Shown: positions 48,502 through 56,728, counted from the stretch's first letter. The stretch: 64,000 nt of DNA from Rhizobium mesoamericanum STM3625 (GCF_000312665.1 NZ_HF536778.1:308427-372426); one strand, 5' to 3'. Notes: generated from the letters alone by a model not told the origin. Numbers and translations are program-made.

Positions 48502-48798
48502 ATGTCGAAGAATTCGGGTCAGGGGAATAATCACGGCGGCGGCCCCGGGAAGATCGATATCACGGTCGTGGTGAACGGCCAGCCCACTGAGGTCGAAGCC
48601 AATCCCAACCAGCCGCTTCACGTCGTTCGCACCAAATCCCTTGAGCAAACGCAGAATCTGGCTCAGCCTGCCGAGAACTGGGAGTTCAAGGACGAAGCTG
48701 GCACCTTGCTCGACGCCGACAAGAAAATTGGCGATTTCGGCCTAGCCAACACTGTAACTCTGTTCCTTAGCCTGAAGGCGGGTGTCGCAGGTGCCTGA
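48502..48798 (+). CDS. Ubiquitin-like protein (DUF2604-like beta-grasp)
   Basis: 98 residues. After a Gly/Asn-rich leader, residues ~17-91 read as a beta-grasp fold: KIDITVVVNGQPTEVEANPN, then WEFKDEAGTLLDADKKIGDF and a final strand TVTLFLSL, resembling small bacterial Ubl proteins. The C-terminus is LKAGVAGA, not the canonical Gly-Gly. Conjugation would need trimming of the last Ala, use of terminal Ala, or another scheme. ATG 48502 is chosen because AGGAG lies 7 bases upstream; ATG 48496 is too close. First gene of a tight operon with E2-, JAB- and E1-like genes, so it is almost certainly the modifier. Confidence 0.85.
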   Translation: MSKNSGQGNNHGGGPGKIDITVVVNGQPTEVEANPNQPLHVVRTKSLEQTQNLAQPAENWEFKDEAGTLLDADKKIGDFGLANTVTLFLSLKAGVAGA

Positions 48799-49408
48799 AC
48801 TCCAAACTGTGGACCCGGAGGTCTCCCGAGTAAAGTTTGATCGGGAGGTCGCCCGGTTCCGGGCATATGCGGATGCCTATTGGACACAAGGCTGCTTCCT
48901 GGTCGAGGCGAGCTTCCCGAGCGCTTTCTTCATATTCGCAAGCCCTAAGGTAAAGCCGCGCGCTATCTGCGCGGCCACCAACATCGACTTTACCAACTAC
49001 GATCTCAGACCACCGTCCGTGGTCTTCGTCGATCCGTTCACTCGCCAGCCGGTTGCCCGGAAGGATCTTCAACTGAATATGCTGAGGCGTCCGCCACTGC
49101 CCGGAACCCCGCCGGAAATGATTGCAAATCTCATTCAGCAAAACGCGGTACAGTTGACGGACTTTATTCAAGCGAACAGTCTCCAGGACCCCCCATTCCT
49201 GTGCATGGCGGGAGTCCGGGAATACCACGATAATCCAGCGCACTCAGGTGACCCATGGCTTCTTCATCGGGGTTCTGGCGAAGGCTGTTTGGCCTTCATC
49301 CTGGACAAAATCATCAAGTACGGAATCAAACCGATAGACCAGTTGCAGATTCAACTCCAGCCGATAGTCGTGGGAATGTTGGTGTCGCCTCAGGCAATTC
49401 CAGAATGA
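48782..49408 (+). CDS. E2-like ubiquitin-conjugating-fold protein
   Basis: 208 residues. The segment FLCMAGVREYHDNPAHSGDP, then WLLHRGSGEGCL, resembles prokaryotic E2 families. Cys169 in GEGCLAFILDKI, at the start of a helix, is the best catalytic candidate, with Cys141 second. The start is GTG 48782 or GTG 48791, overlapping the Ubl gene end; the stop overlaps the JAB start as ATGA. It should accept Ubl from the E1 and pass it to a target. Assignment rests strongly on operon context. Confidence 0.8.
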   Translation: MSQVPELQTVDPEVSRVKFDREVARFRAYADAYWTQGCFLVEASFPSAFFIFASPKVKPRAICAATNIDFTNYDLRPPSVVFVDPFTRQPVARKDLQLNMLRRPPLPGTPPEMIANLIQQNAVQLTDFIQANSLQDPPFLCMAGVREYHDNPAHSGDPWLLHRGSGEGCLAFILDKIIKYGIKPIDQLQIQLQPIVVGMLVSPQAIPE

Positions 49409-49893
49409 CCGGGTTAGCGGACGTCAGAACCGTCGCCCTCTCTCGAGACTGTGTGTCTACTGTACAGGCGCATCTGCGGTCGGTTGGACAGCAGGGCCAT
49501 GAAGGGATGGCGCTCTGGGTCGGCGTCCGGCAAGACCAGCATTTTGTCGTGTCGGAGACAGTAATCCCGGCGCAGCGCCACATCCGAACAAGCGATGGCG
49601 TCTGTGTGATGGTCCCTGCCGAAGAACTGCACCGCCTCAATGTCTGGCTCTACAAACGGGGTCTGACGCTTCTGGCGCAGATCCACAGTCATCCGGGCCG
49701 CGCCTATCACTCGACGACCGATGATGCCTACGCAGTCGCTACCACGGTTGGGTGTCTGTCGCTGGTCGTGCCGAATTTTGCGCGCGAGCCTTTCGACCTT
49801 GCTCGCGTTGCCGCCTATCGACTCGACGCGAAGGCGAACTGGAACGAGCTGCCGTCGGCGGTACTGACGCGCATGATTTCGATAACGAGTTAA
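49405..49893 (+). CDS. JAB/JAMM-family deubiquitinase-like metalloprotease
   Basis: 162 residues. The JAMM zinc site is complete: Glu34 in GHEGM, His94 and His96 in AQIHSHPG, Ser103 and Asp106 in YHSTTDD, spaced exactly HxH-x6-S-x2-D. Expected to process the Ubl precursor and/or remove Ubl from targets. ATG 49405 overlaps the E2 stop by four bases. Confidence 0.92.
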   Translation: MTGLADVRTVALSRDCVSTVQAHLRSVGQQGHEGMALWVGVRQDQHFVVSETVIPAQRHIRTSDGVCVMVPAEELHRLNVWLYKRGLTLLAQIHSHPGRAYHSTTDDAYAVATTVGCLSLVVPNFAREPFDLARVAAYRLDAKANWNELPSAVLTRMISITS

Positions 49894-49895
49894 CG

Positions 49896-51452
49896 ATGGC
49901 CCTTGCTAATTTCATCGATCGCGCCGCGACGGCGGCATCTCAGGTGCTGGCCGATTTTCATCTGGCCGACTTCAAAGCGGCTCTTGAAAAGCAGGTCGTG
50001 GCCATCGCCTTCGACGAGCAGGCCGCTTCGTGTGCCGAAGGCCAGGCGACGCTGGACCTTGCGGTGAGGTTGCTCGCCAGACTGTATCCGGTTCTGGCAA
50101 TAGTTCCCTTGGACAGTTCGGCGAACTCCCAAGCCAAAGCGCTGGAGCGTCTGGCAAAGTCGATCAATCCAAAAGTTGGCATCCGGCGTTCCGGCAAGTC
50201 CGCCACGGTCTGCTTGGTTGCAGGCACGACGCGCCCATCGCTGCAATGCACCACCTTTTTCATGGGGTCGGACGGTTGGACGGCAAAACTATCGCGTCAC
50301 GACCCGGTGGGCTCTGGCTCGAGCTTGCTGCCTTATGGAGCTGGCGCCGCGAGCTGCTTCGGCGCCGCCAACGTCTTTCGAACCATCTTCGCCGCTCAGC
50401 TGACCGGCGCCGAGCTCGACGAGAATATCGAACTCTCGTTATACAGCTACAACAAGACCAAAGCCGGCGATGGCCCGCTTGATCTTTCTGTCGACCTTGG
50501 TGAAGCGCACCTCGTCGGGTTGGGCGCCATTGGCCATGGCTCGCTTTGGGCCCTGGCGAGACAATCCGGCCTCGCGGGTCGCTTGCATATCATCGATCAC
50601 GAAGCGGTCGAACTCTCAAACCTGCAGCGCTACGTCCTGGCAGGCCAAGCGGAGATCGGCATGTCCAAGGCGGAGCTTGCAACCACCACCCTCCGATCGA
50701 CCGCTCTCAAGGTCGAGGCGCACCCGCTGAAGTGGGCAGAATATATTGCGCGCCGGGGCAACTGGGTTTTCGACCGAGTGGGTGTGGCGCTTGACACAGC
50801 CGCCGACCGTCTTGCTGTCCAAGGTGCTCTGCCCCGTTGGATCGCGAATGCCTGGACGCAGGAATATGATCTCGGCATCTCGCGGCATGGTTTCGACGAT
50901 GGCAAGGCATGCCTTTGTTGCATGTACATGCCATCCGGAAAATCCAAGGACGAGCACCATCTGATTGCCGAGGAATTCGGAATATCGGAAGCACACGAGG
51001 AGGTGAAGACGCTCCTACAGACTAATGCCGGAGTGCCAACCGACTTCGTTGTTCGGGTAGCTACGGCGATGGCTGTGCCTTTTGAATCGCTGGCCCCGTT
51101 TGTTGGCCAGCCGCTGCGGTCTTTTTATCAACAGGCGATCTGCGGCGGTCTCGTATTCCAGCTCAGCAATGGAAGTCGTCAGGTTCGAACCGTGGTTCCC
51201 ATGGCCTTTCAGTCAGCGCTCGCCGGGATCATGCTTGCCGCGGAGCTGTTCAAACACAGTGCCGGTTTCCCGATGAGTCCAACGACAAGCACTCGCATAA
51301 ATCTACTGCGCCCCCTCGGATCTCACTTGCATGACCCGAAAGCCAAAGACTCGAGCGGCCGCTGTGTCTGTTGCGACGGGGATTTCATCTCGGCTTATAG
51401 GCGCAAATACGGCAACAGCCTTGAACCGCTAAGCAACATATCCAGTGGCTAG
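49896..51452 (+). CDS. E1-like Ubl-activating enzyme with ThiF domain
   Basis: 518 residues. An N-terminal domain of about 195 residues precedes the ThiF/E1 fold. ATP site: GLGAIG at 208-213, IIDHEAVELSNLQRYVL with Asp234, Asn242 and Arg245, and VALDTAADRLAVQGALP. Candidate catalytic Cys residues lie in GKACLCCMYM near 330; a C-terminal CVCC may bind zinc. It adenylates the Ubl C-terminus and transfers it to the E2. ATG 49896 follows the JAB stop by two bases. Last gene of the operon. Confidence 0.9.
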   Translation: MALANFIDRAATAASQVLADFHLADFKAALEKQVVAIAFDEQAASCAEGQATLDLAVRLLARLYPVLAIVPLDSSANSQAKALERLAKSINPKVGIRRSGKSATVCLVAGTTRPSLQCTTFFMGSDGWTAKLSRHDPVGSGSSLLPYGAGAASCFGAANVFRTIFAAQLTGAELDENIELSLYSYNKTKAGDGPLDLSVDLGEAHLVGLGAIGHGSLWALARQSGLAGRLHIIDHEAVELSNLQRYVLAGQAEIGMSKAELATTTLRSTALKVEAHPLKWAEYIARRGNWVFDRVGVALDTAADRLAVQGALPRWIANAWTQEYDLGISRHGFDDGKACLCCMYMPSGKSKDEHHLIAEEFGISEAHEEVKTLLQTNAGVPTDFVVRVATAMAVPFESLAPFVGQPLRSFYQQAICGGLVFQLSNGSRQVRTVVPMAFQSALAGIMLAAELFKHSAGFPMSPTTSTRINLLRPLGSHLHDPKAKDSSGRCVCCDGDFISAYRRKYGNSLEPLSNISSG

Positions 51453-51771
51453 ACAAAGGTGGACATTTCCGTTGCCGCGGACGGTGTGTCGGCCAGCGTC
51501 GACCTTCACTCTCAAAGCCTAAAGTATGTCGCGCAAAAGTGTGCAGCGGTTTTGTGGCAACGACATGCATAAGAAAAGCGTAGGGAGCGAATCTGAATGA
51601 TCGCGACGCGCTTTGCCACAGAGTCAACCTGTTACGCATCGCGGCGAACTGGCGTGCGGCGGCGATGATCGCGGAAATCGGGGACGTCTGATAAACAAGA
51701 TCTCGTCTCACTATGGATTTTTGTAATCTTCGTGCTACATATCCTTCCATTATGTAGTGCGAAGGTCTCAA
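51453..51771. other. Gap between the Ubl operon and hipBA
   Basis: No gene recognised. Its end carries the hipBA control region, with inverted repeat CTACATA (51735-51741) / TATGTAG (51751-51757) around nine bases, just before the hipB start. It is a likely HipB-type autoregulatory operator. Confidence 0.5.
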
Positions 51772-52107
51772 ATGCCTACACCACACAACCCTCCTGCCGC
51801 TGTGCGGCGAGCCTTGCGCAAGCTCGGCTCGGATATTCACGATGCTCGTCGGCGCCGTCGGCTACCGATGGCGGTCGTAGCCGAACGCGCCTTCACGTCC
51901 CGCTCGACCTTGCAGAAAATCGAAGCCGGCGACACCAACGTCAGCATTGGCATCTATGCTGGCGTTCTTCAGGCGCTCGGATTGCTCGACGGGCTGAGCC
52001 AAATCGCCGACATAAGCAACGACAGGGTCGGGCAAGCACTGGCCATCGCCGAATTGCCAAAGCGTGCGCATCTCAAGCGGCCCGCCGGATCATCACGTAA
52101 TGGCTGA
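51772..52107 (+). CDS. hipB: HipB-like antitoxin, XRE-family HTH
   Basis: 111 residues. HTH at about 20-75 (GSDIHDARRRRRLPMAVVAE, then STLQKIEAGDTNVSIGIYAG). ATG 51772 has GAAGG upstream. Its end overlaps the hipA start by eight bases. Expected to neutralise HipA and repress the operon from the inverted repeat at 51735-51757. Confidence 0.88.
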   Translation: MPTPHNPPAAVRRALRKLGSDIHDARRRRRLPMAVVAERAFTSRSTLQKIEAGDTNVSIGIYAGVLQALGLLDGLSQIADISNDRVGQALAIAELPKRAHLKRPAGSSRNG

Positions 52108-53347
52108 TTTTGAGGTACATATCGATCTGAACGGCCGCACGCGCCCGATCGGACTGGCAAGGAGCAATCGCGTCCGAGGCACGGAGACGATCCTCTTCGA
52201 GTACGGCAGTCAATGGCTCGAGGATCCCGATCGTTTTTCACTCGAGCCAGCCCTTGCCCTAACCCGGGGCGCCTTTGCCCCGCCGGCCGGGCTTGCCACC
52301 TTCGGTTCGATCGGCGACTCCGCACCTGACACCTGGGGCCGCCGCCTCATGCGGCGTGCAGAACGTCGCCTTGCCGACCGCGAGGACCGTGCTGTGCGGA
52401 CCCTTGCGGAGAGCGATTTCCTGCTCGGTGTTGCGGACGAAACGCGGCTTGGGGCGCTCCGCTTCCGCTGGGTCGGCGAGGAGATGTTCCAGGCACCGAT
52501 CCGCGCCGGCGTGCCCGCCCTGATCGAGCTCGGCAGGCTCCTCCAGATCACGGAGCGTATTTTCCGCGATGAGGAGACTGACGAAGACCTCCAGCTCATT
52601 TTCGCGCCCGGCTCCTCTCTTGGTGGGGCTCGACCAAAGGCGTCGGTTATCGACCATCATGGACACCTCGCCATCGCCAAGTTCCCGAAGGAAACTGACG
52701 ATTACAGCATGGAGACCTGGGAGGAGGTGGCGCTGAGATTAGCTGGCCAAGCCGGCATCACTACCCCACAGCACGAACTCATCGAAGTCGCCGGTAAAGC
52801 AGTCATGTTGTCACGGCGTTTCGATCGCGAGGGCGAAACCCGCATCCCGTTCCTGTCGGCGATGGCGATGATGGGCGCCAGAGACGGCGAGCGCGGCAGT
52901 TATCCGGAGATCGTCGATGCACTCGCGCAATATGGAGCACAGGGAAAGACGGACGCACACTCCCTCTATCGGCGTGTCGTCTTCAACGTGTTGATCTCCA
53001 ACGTCGATGACCACCTCCGCAATCACGGCTTCCTGTGGCTCGGAAAAGCTGGATGGTCGTTGTCACCGGTTTACGACCTCAATCCAGTCCCGACCGATGT
53101 CAAGCCGCGCGTGCTGACAACCAACATAGACCTCGACGAAGGCACCTGTTCGCTCGATCTGTTGGAGGCGGCTTCGGAGTTTTTTGCGCTCACCTTGGCG
53201 CAGGCGCGCACGGTCATCAAAGAGGTGGCGACGGTGACGGCGACCTGGCGCGATATCGCCAAAGCGGTTGGCGCCCGGACGGCCGAGATCAATCGCATGG
53301 CCAGCGCGTTCGAGCATGACGATCTCAAGCGGGCTTTGACGTTGTGA
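52100..53347 (+). CDS. hipA: HipA-like serine/threonine kinase toxin
   Basis: 415 residues. N-terminal HipA domain (about 1-110: GLARSNRVRGTETILFEYGS, GDSAPDTWGRRLM) and kinase-like C-domain. Key sites: GSSLGGARPKASV (autophosphorylation/P-loop region), LAIAKFP (ATP-binding Lys), NVDDHLRNHGF near residue 300 (catalytic Asp) and PVYDLNP (metal-binding Asp). In E. coli, HipA phosphorylates glutamyl-tRNA synthetase; the target here is unknown. All key residues are present. Confidence 0.92.
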   Translation: MADFEVHIDLNGRTRPIGLARSNRVRGTETILFEYGSQWLEDPDRFSLEPALALTRGAFAPPAGLATFGSIGDSAPDTWGRRLMRRAERRLADREDRAVRTLAESDFLLGVADETRLGALRFRWVGEEMFQAPIRAGVPALIELGRLLQITERIFRDEETDEDLQLIFAPGSSLGGARPKASVIDHHGHLAIAKFPKETDDYSMETWEEVALRLAGQAGITTPQHELIEVAGKAVMLSRRFDREGETRIPFLSAMAMMGARDGERGSYPEIVDALAQYGAQGKTDAHSLYRRVVFNVLISNVDDHLRNHGFLWLGKAGWSLSPVYDLNPVPTDVKPRVLTTNIDLDEGTCSLDLLEAASEFFALTLAQARTVIKEVATVTATWRDIAKAVGARTAEINRMASAFEHDDLKRALTL

Positions 53348-53453
53348 AGGCCACAACGTTGATCCGCGGATGACGTCTCGCACCATCTCTTGTCGGATAA
53401 AGGAGATTTCTGACCTCGGTGCCGGCAAGAAAGCTTTTGTGGCGGTCGTTAAA

Positions 53454-54359
53454 CTAACCGCCTTTGATGAGTTTGTTGAAATCGATGTCATACCCAGCGG
53501 CGTCTAGCTCCTTGGCCAGCGAAAGCTTCCAAGCTCCAACTTCGTCCCACGAAACATAAACCGTGCCTACGTAGTCGCTGGGGATCTCGATGTCGCCTTT
53601 CAACAGACCGCAGACCTTGTCCCGACCCAGCCTTCCCACGAAATAGCCGAGTTCAAGGATGACGTTTTGCCTGGCGCGTAATCTCTCCTGCGTGTCCTTC
53701 TTTGACCTGCCGAAGTCATCTGGCGTCAGGAGAACCACGGCAAACCCAACGTTCCCGTACTTCGCGAGTTTTTCAGGGATGGTCATTCCGCCGCTCGCCT
53801 TTTCATGCAGAATGACGGCTTCTAGGCCGAGCTGCTCGATAAAGCGAGCGAGCGTCTCGCGAGGTCCTTCGTCGTGGCCATGCACGATGAAAACCTTGGA
53901 CTTGTCCGCCGGGCGCATTTCAGTGACAGGCGCTGGTAGGTGCTCCAGAACGTAAGCCTTGTAATCACGCCCGAATGGAATGAGGACGGACTTGGTCATT
54001 TTGCGGATCCCCGCGATCAGCTTGTTTCCATCGTGAAACCATTCGTGGCCAAAATTCATGAACCAATCTGGATTTTCCGCGCCCTTCTCGATCAATGTGA
54101 TCGTAAGACCGAGTTCTTGTGCCTTACCGTCGGGCCACGACAAGCTTGCACTGCCCATCATCGAACTGCCTTGCTCCGAGCCGTTGATGAAGGCTTCAAA
54201 GTCTACGGCGCGTTTCAGCGCATCGTTAAGGTCCTTCAGTTCATCGCTCTGAAGCGCTTTCGACAGCTTCCTCAAGGGGCGGTCATAGGTGTTATAGTCA
54301 GCCTGCTGAAGATCGAGAATGGCATTGTTCACATCGTTCAAAGCGGACGCGACGGTCAT
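53454..54359 (-). CDS. TIR-like nucleotide-binding effector (PF10137/CAP12 type)
   Basis: 301 residues. Residues ~1-150 are an unassigned sensor-like part. Residues ~153-298 form a TIR-like domain: SKVFIVHGHDEGPRETLARF, GNVGFAVVLLTPDDFG and RARQNVILELGYFVGRLGRD with Glu236, the residue that hydrolyses NAD+ in active TIR proteins. This domain class occurs in CBASS/Pycsar and STING-TIR effectors. No cyclase gene is adjacent. ATG 54359 overlaps the stop of a 94-codon gene upstream, so the two make an operon. Confidence 0.87.
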   Translation of the reverse strand: MTVASALNDVNNAILDLQQADYNTYDRPLRKLSKALQSDELKDLNDALKRAVDFEAFINGSEQGSSMMGSASLSWPDGKAQELGLTITLIEKGAENPDWFMNFGHEWFHDGNKLIAGIRKMTKSVLIPFGRDYKAYVLEHLPAPVTEMRPADKSKVFIVHGHDEGPRETLARFIEQLGLEAVILHEKASGGMTIPEKLAKYGNVGFAVVLLTPDDFGRSKKDTQERLRARQNVILELGYFVGRLGRDKVCGLLKGDIEIPSDYVGTVYVSWDEVGAWKLSLAKELDAAGYDIDFNKLIKGG

Positions 54360-54640
54360 TCCGCGCTCCTCTCAAGCCGTGCCACTGCGGCTCGCTCCAG
54401 GATTTGATCGCGAACGCTCTCTTTCAACTGTTTCACGAGGGAAGTGATCCAATCATTTTGCTCGTAGGGAATGGCTTTATGATCAATAGCGTCATGCGCT
54501 TCTTGGATGGCCGCCTCAATGCTCGCAGGATCCGTGGGATCGAACGAGACGTTCGCTATCTCGCCATCAATCGCTTGCGAGAAACTCGAAAGCTGGCCGG
54601 TCTTCTTCTTGAGTTTGTCAAGTCCGGTGATTTTGAACAT
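54356..54640 (-). CDS. Small partner protein of the TIR-like effector
   Basis: About 94 residues from ATG 54640 (MFKITGLDKLKKK). The sequence is charged, with likely helices (IEAAIQEAHDAIDHKAIPYE, VKQLKESVRDQILERAAVAR), and no known family. The four-base overlap with the TIR gene argues for a functional pair, such as sensor/effector or immunity. An upstream ATG at 54670 is possible. Confidence 0.65.
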   Translation of the reverse strand: MFKITGLDKLKKKTGQLSSFSQAIDGEIANVSFDPTDPASIEAAIQEAHDAIDHKAIPYEQNDWITSLVKQLKESVRDQILERAAVARLERSAE

Positions 54641-54848
54641 TGTTTCGTTCCATATCATCAAGCACTGCATCTGAGTGCGGATTCGACTGGTGGCGGCCGA
54701 AAGCCTTCGGGCTCGCTAGTAATACAATTAACCTGGGGGCAAGGCGCGAACCTTGGCGCTAAAGGTCCACAAGCCCGACAAGAAGAGGTCGCCTCCTTTT
54801 TTGGGGGAAGGCAACATCGGGGAGTAGCGCAGACCGCCCCTTTTTGGC

Positions 54849-55427
54849 CTATCGGCAGACCTCGTATATCGCGGTGGCCAGGCTGTTGCTGTTCCAGTTG
54901 ACCATCACGTTTGCTTGGCGCTCGAGCTCGACCGGTGTTCTTTGCTGGCTGCGCCTCCTGATGCCAATGATCGGCTTGGGGTACATGAACGCGTTGAGCG
55001 CCAAGTCGATCTCCGTTTGTATCCAGAAACGATCGTTCACGTACATACCGGCGGGCACGATCACGCAGCTTGCCTGGCGGATTTGCTCTTTCAACCGCGC
55101 TTTCAAGACCGAATTTCGGACGGTTTCATTGGGCGCGATGATGGGTTCGTTTCGGGGAACGCTATAGTCCCTGTAGGAGAACCAAGAGAGGTTGCTAGAA
55201 GCGATATCCAAATTCCACAGGTCGGACCGCTTCTTTGCCCACTCCGCAGGCATTCCGGTCGGCAGCACGATTTCGGTATGCTCGACACCCTGCTTGTTGG
55301 TGAAGTCATTGGTCAGCCCATCCCGCTGGTTTGTGAGGCGTTCAGCCGCCCGGTAGGCGGCCGAGGCTACGGCACTGCGCCCGCCACTGCGAGCGATCGG
55401 CTTCATGCTGAAGTGATAGATCGCCAA
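54849..55427 (-). CDS. In-frame chimera: MobA/MobL relaxase N-terminus and TIR-like domain
   Basis: 192 residues. Residues 1-72 are the start of a TraA/MobQ relaxase (MAIYHFSMKPIARSGGRSAV, then ASAAYRAAERL with the nicking Tyr, ending AEWAKKRSDLWN). From about 73 the sequence is the C-terminal two thirds of a ThsB/MTH538-like TIR domain: SWFSYRDYSVPRNEPII, PAGMYVNDRFWIQTEIDLAL with the expected Glu, KPIIGIRRRSQQRTP and VNWNSNSLATAIYEV. The first strand of the TIR fold is missing. The start codon and position beside oriT are those of traA, so the fusion took over the traA promoter. Whether it is functional is unknown. Confidence 0.8.
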   Translation of the reverse strand: MAIYHFSMKPIARSGGRSAVASAAYRAAERLTNQRDGLTNDFTNKQGVEHTEIVLPTGMPAEWAKKRSDLWNLDIASSNLSWFSYRDYSVPRNEPIIAPNETVRNSVLKARLKEQIRQASCVIVPAGMYVNDRFWIQTEIDLALNAFMYPKPIIGIRRRSQQRTPVELERQANVMVNWNSNSLATAIYEVCR

Positions 55428-55463
55428 TTCCTACCCTTCCCGCGGATCTGGGCTCCCGCACGC

Positions 55464-55494
55464 CGAGTTGCGCAGCAACTCGTAAGTGCGCCCT
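55464..55494. other. oriT: Origin of transfer (Q-type oriT): hairpin plus nick region
   Basis: CGAGTTGC (55464-55471), loop GCA, GCAACTCG (55475-55482) form a perfect 8-bp hairpin immediately followed by TAAGTGCGCCCT (55483-55494). That sequence is the nick-region core shared by RSF1010 and Ti/Sym-plasmid oriTs processed by MobQ relaxases. It lies between divergent traA (fragment) and traD, the normal site of rhizobial oriT. Confidence 0.8.
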
Positions 55495-55697
55495 TGTGCC
55501 CTCATCGCCTTCGGCTCTTCGGCCCCGGTGGGACTATGCGGCAACGTCCGCGTTCTATTTCTAGGTTTTCGATCGCGTGCTTCTACCCACACATATGCGA
55601 GTTGCCGGAGAGCACCCGCTAGGCGACCTTCGTTGCCGTGCAACCTGCGAGCTGGCGGGCCAGTTGGCCGTAGGCTCGGGCGAAAACAAAAGCGGAG

Positions 55698-55937
55698 ATG
55701 CGTCTCAGTAAGCAGGAGCGCGCAATCGATACGCGCCGCAAGGTGCTGATTGGAGCACTGGTGCTGCATCGGCTCGAGAATGGCGACCATGCATCATCGT
55801 CACGACCCTTTCTCGAATGGCTTCAACGCGAGTTACCGAAGTTCCTCATTCGGGAGGGCGACCGGGAATTGTTCGATGATCTTCTAAAGCCACACGGCCA
55901 AGAGCAGTCGCCAAAGGATGACAACATAGCGTCATGA
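55698..55937 (+). CDS. traD: Conjugal transfer protein TraD
   Basis: 79 residues of the small rhizobial TraD family encoded between traC and traG. The core IDTRRKVLIGALVLHRLENG is typical, followed by REGDRELFDDLLKP. It lies right of oriT on the plus strand as expected, but traC is missing upstream. The TGA overlaps an ATG (ATGA) that begins the traG remnant. Probably intact but without transfer partners. Confidence 0.75.
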   Translation: MRLSKQERAIDTRRKVLIGALVLHRLENGDHASSSRPFLEWLQRELPKFLIREGDRELFDDLLKPHGQEQSPKDDNIAS

Positions 55938-56728
55938 TCCGTCCTCGGGAAATCAAGTACGCCGCCACGATATGATGCGCATGGCAGCCCGCGATCCACT
56001 ATTGGCAGCTGTCGCACTTCTCACCATTCCTCTTCGGACAGCAAAGCGATCTGCTATAGGCAACTTATGCGATCACGGTGATGGGCGCCGCCATCGTTAT
56101 TCAGTATGTCGGCGAGAGCTTCGGATCCGAGAAAGGCGATCTCATCTCGATGATCGGCAATTGGGTGTTCTCCGCCTTTGCGATCATCCTGCTCATCAGG
56201 ATGTTGTCGGCCCCTCTGATCCTGCACTTCGGATCGGCGAGCGACGACAGCCACGGATCCGCCCGCTTCGCCGACAAACGTGAAATCGCACCACTCGTTC
56301 GCTCACGGCGTGGCCTGCTCATTGGTCGTGATCTGCGCACACAACAGCTGCTTAGATCTGACGAGGCGGCGCACCTCTAACGATGGCGCAGACGCGAAGC
56401 GGCAAGGGTGTTGGATTGATGGCGGGCTATGGCGTGCAGCTCTGGACCATTCGTCAAGATGTCCATCAACGGTGCGCGACCCGCGGACATCGCGCTGCTC
56501 CATTTCTGTCGAATGCTGGCGTGCTCCAGGTTGGCGTCAACGATCATGGGAGCGCCCGTCTCGTCTCCGACCTCCTCGGTCAGGTGACCGTAATCTTCAA
56601 ATCAGCGGCACGCGCTATGGACCCGGAAACGTCCGGCTCGTCCTTTGCCGAGCAGCATGTCGAACGTCCTCTTTTGACTCCGGACGGGGTTCGCAATCTG
56701 CCCGCGTCCGATGAACTTCTGTTCGTCG
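55934..56728 (+). pseudogene. traG: TraG coupling protein with internal deletion and frameshifts
   Basis: Remains of a VirD4/TraG-type coupling ATPase. The ATG at 55934 soon meets a TGA. Downstream frames read membrane and N-terminal sequence ending GSARFADKREIAPLVRSRRG and LLIGRDLRTQQLL; after a one-base shift, LTMAQTRSGKGVG contains Walker A. This joins directly to the family's C-terminal section GYGVQLWTI, SNAGVLQVGVNDHGSARLVS and RPLLTPDGVRNLPASDELLF. Roughly 300 residues including Walker B are deleted. Confidence 0.82.

Noticed and set aside
49752..49895. Upstream extension of the E1-like protein
   Set aside because: The in-frame extension overlaps the JAB gene and reads Arg/Cys-rich, out-of-frame-like sequence; ATG 49896 fits the operon spacing.
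53454..54640. CBASS or Pycsar operon
   Set aside because: The effector domain fits, but no nucleotide cyclase gene lies within the window.
54849..55427. Thoeris system
   Set aside because: Only a truncated ThsB-like TIR fused to a relaxase is present; there is no ThsA (SIR2/SLOG) gene nearby.
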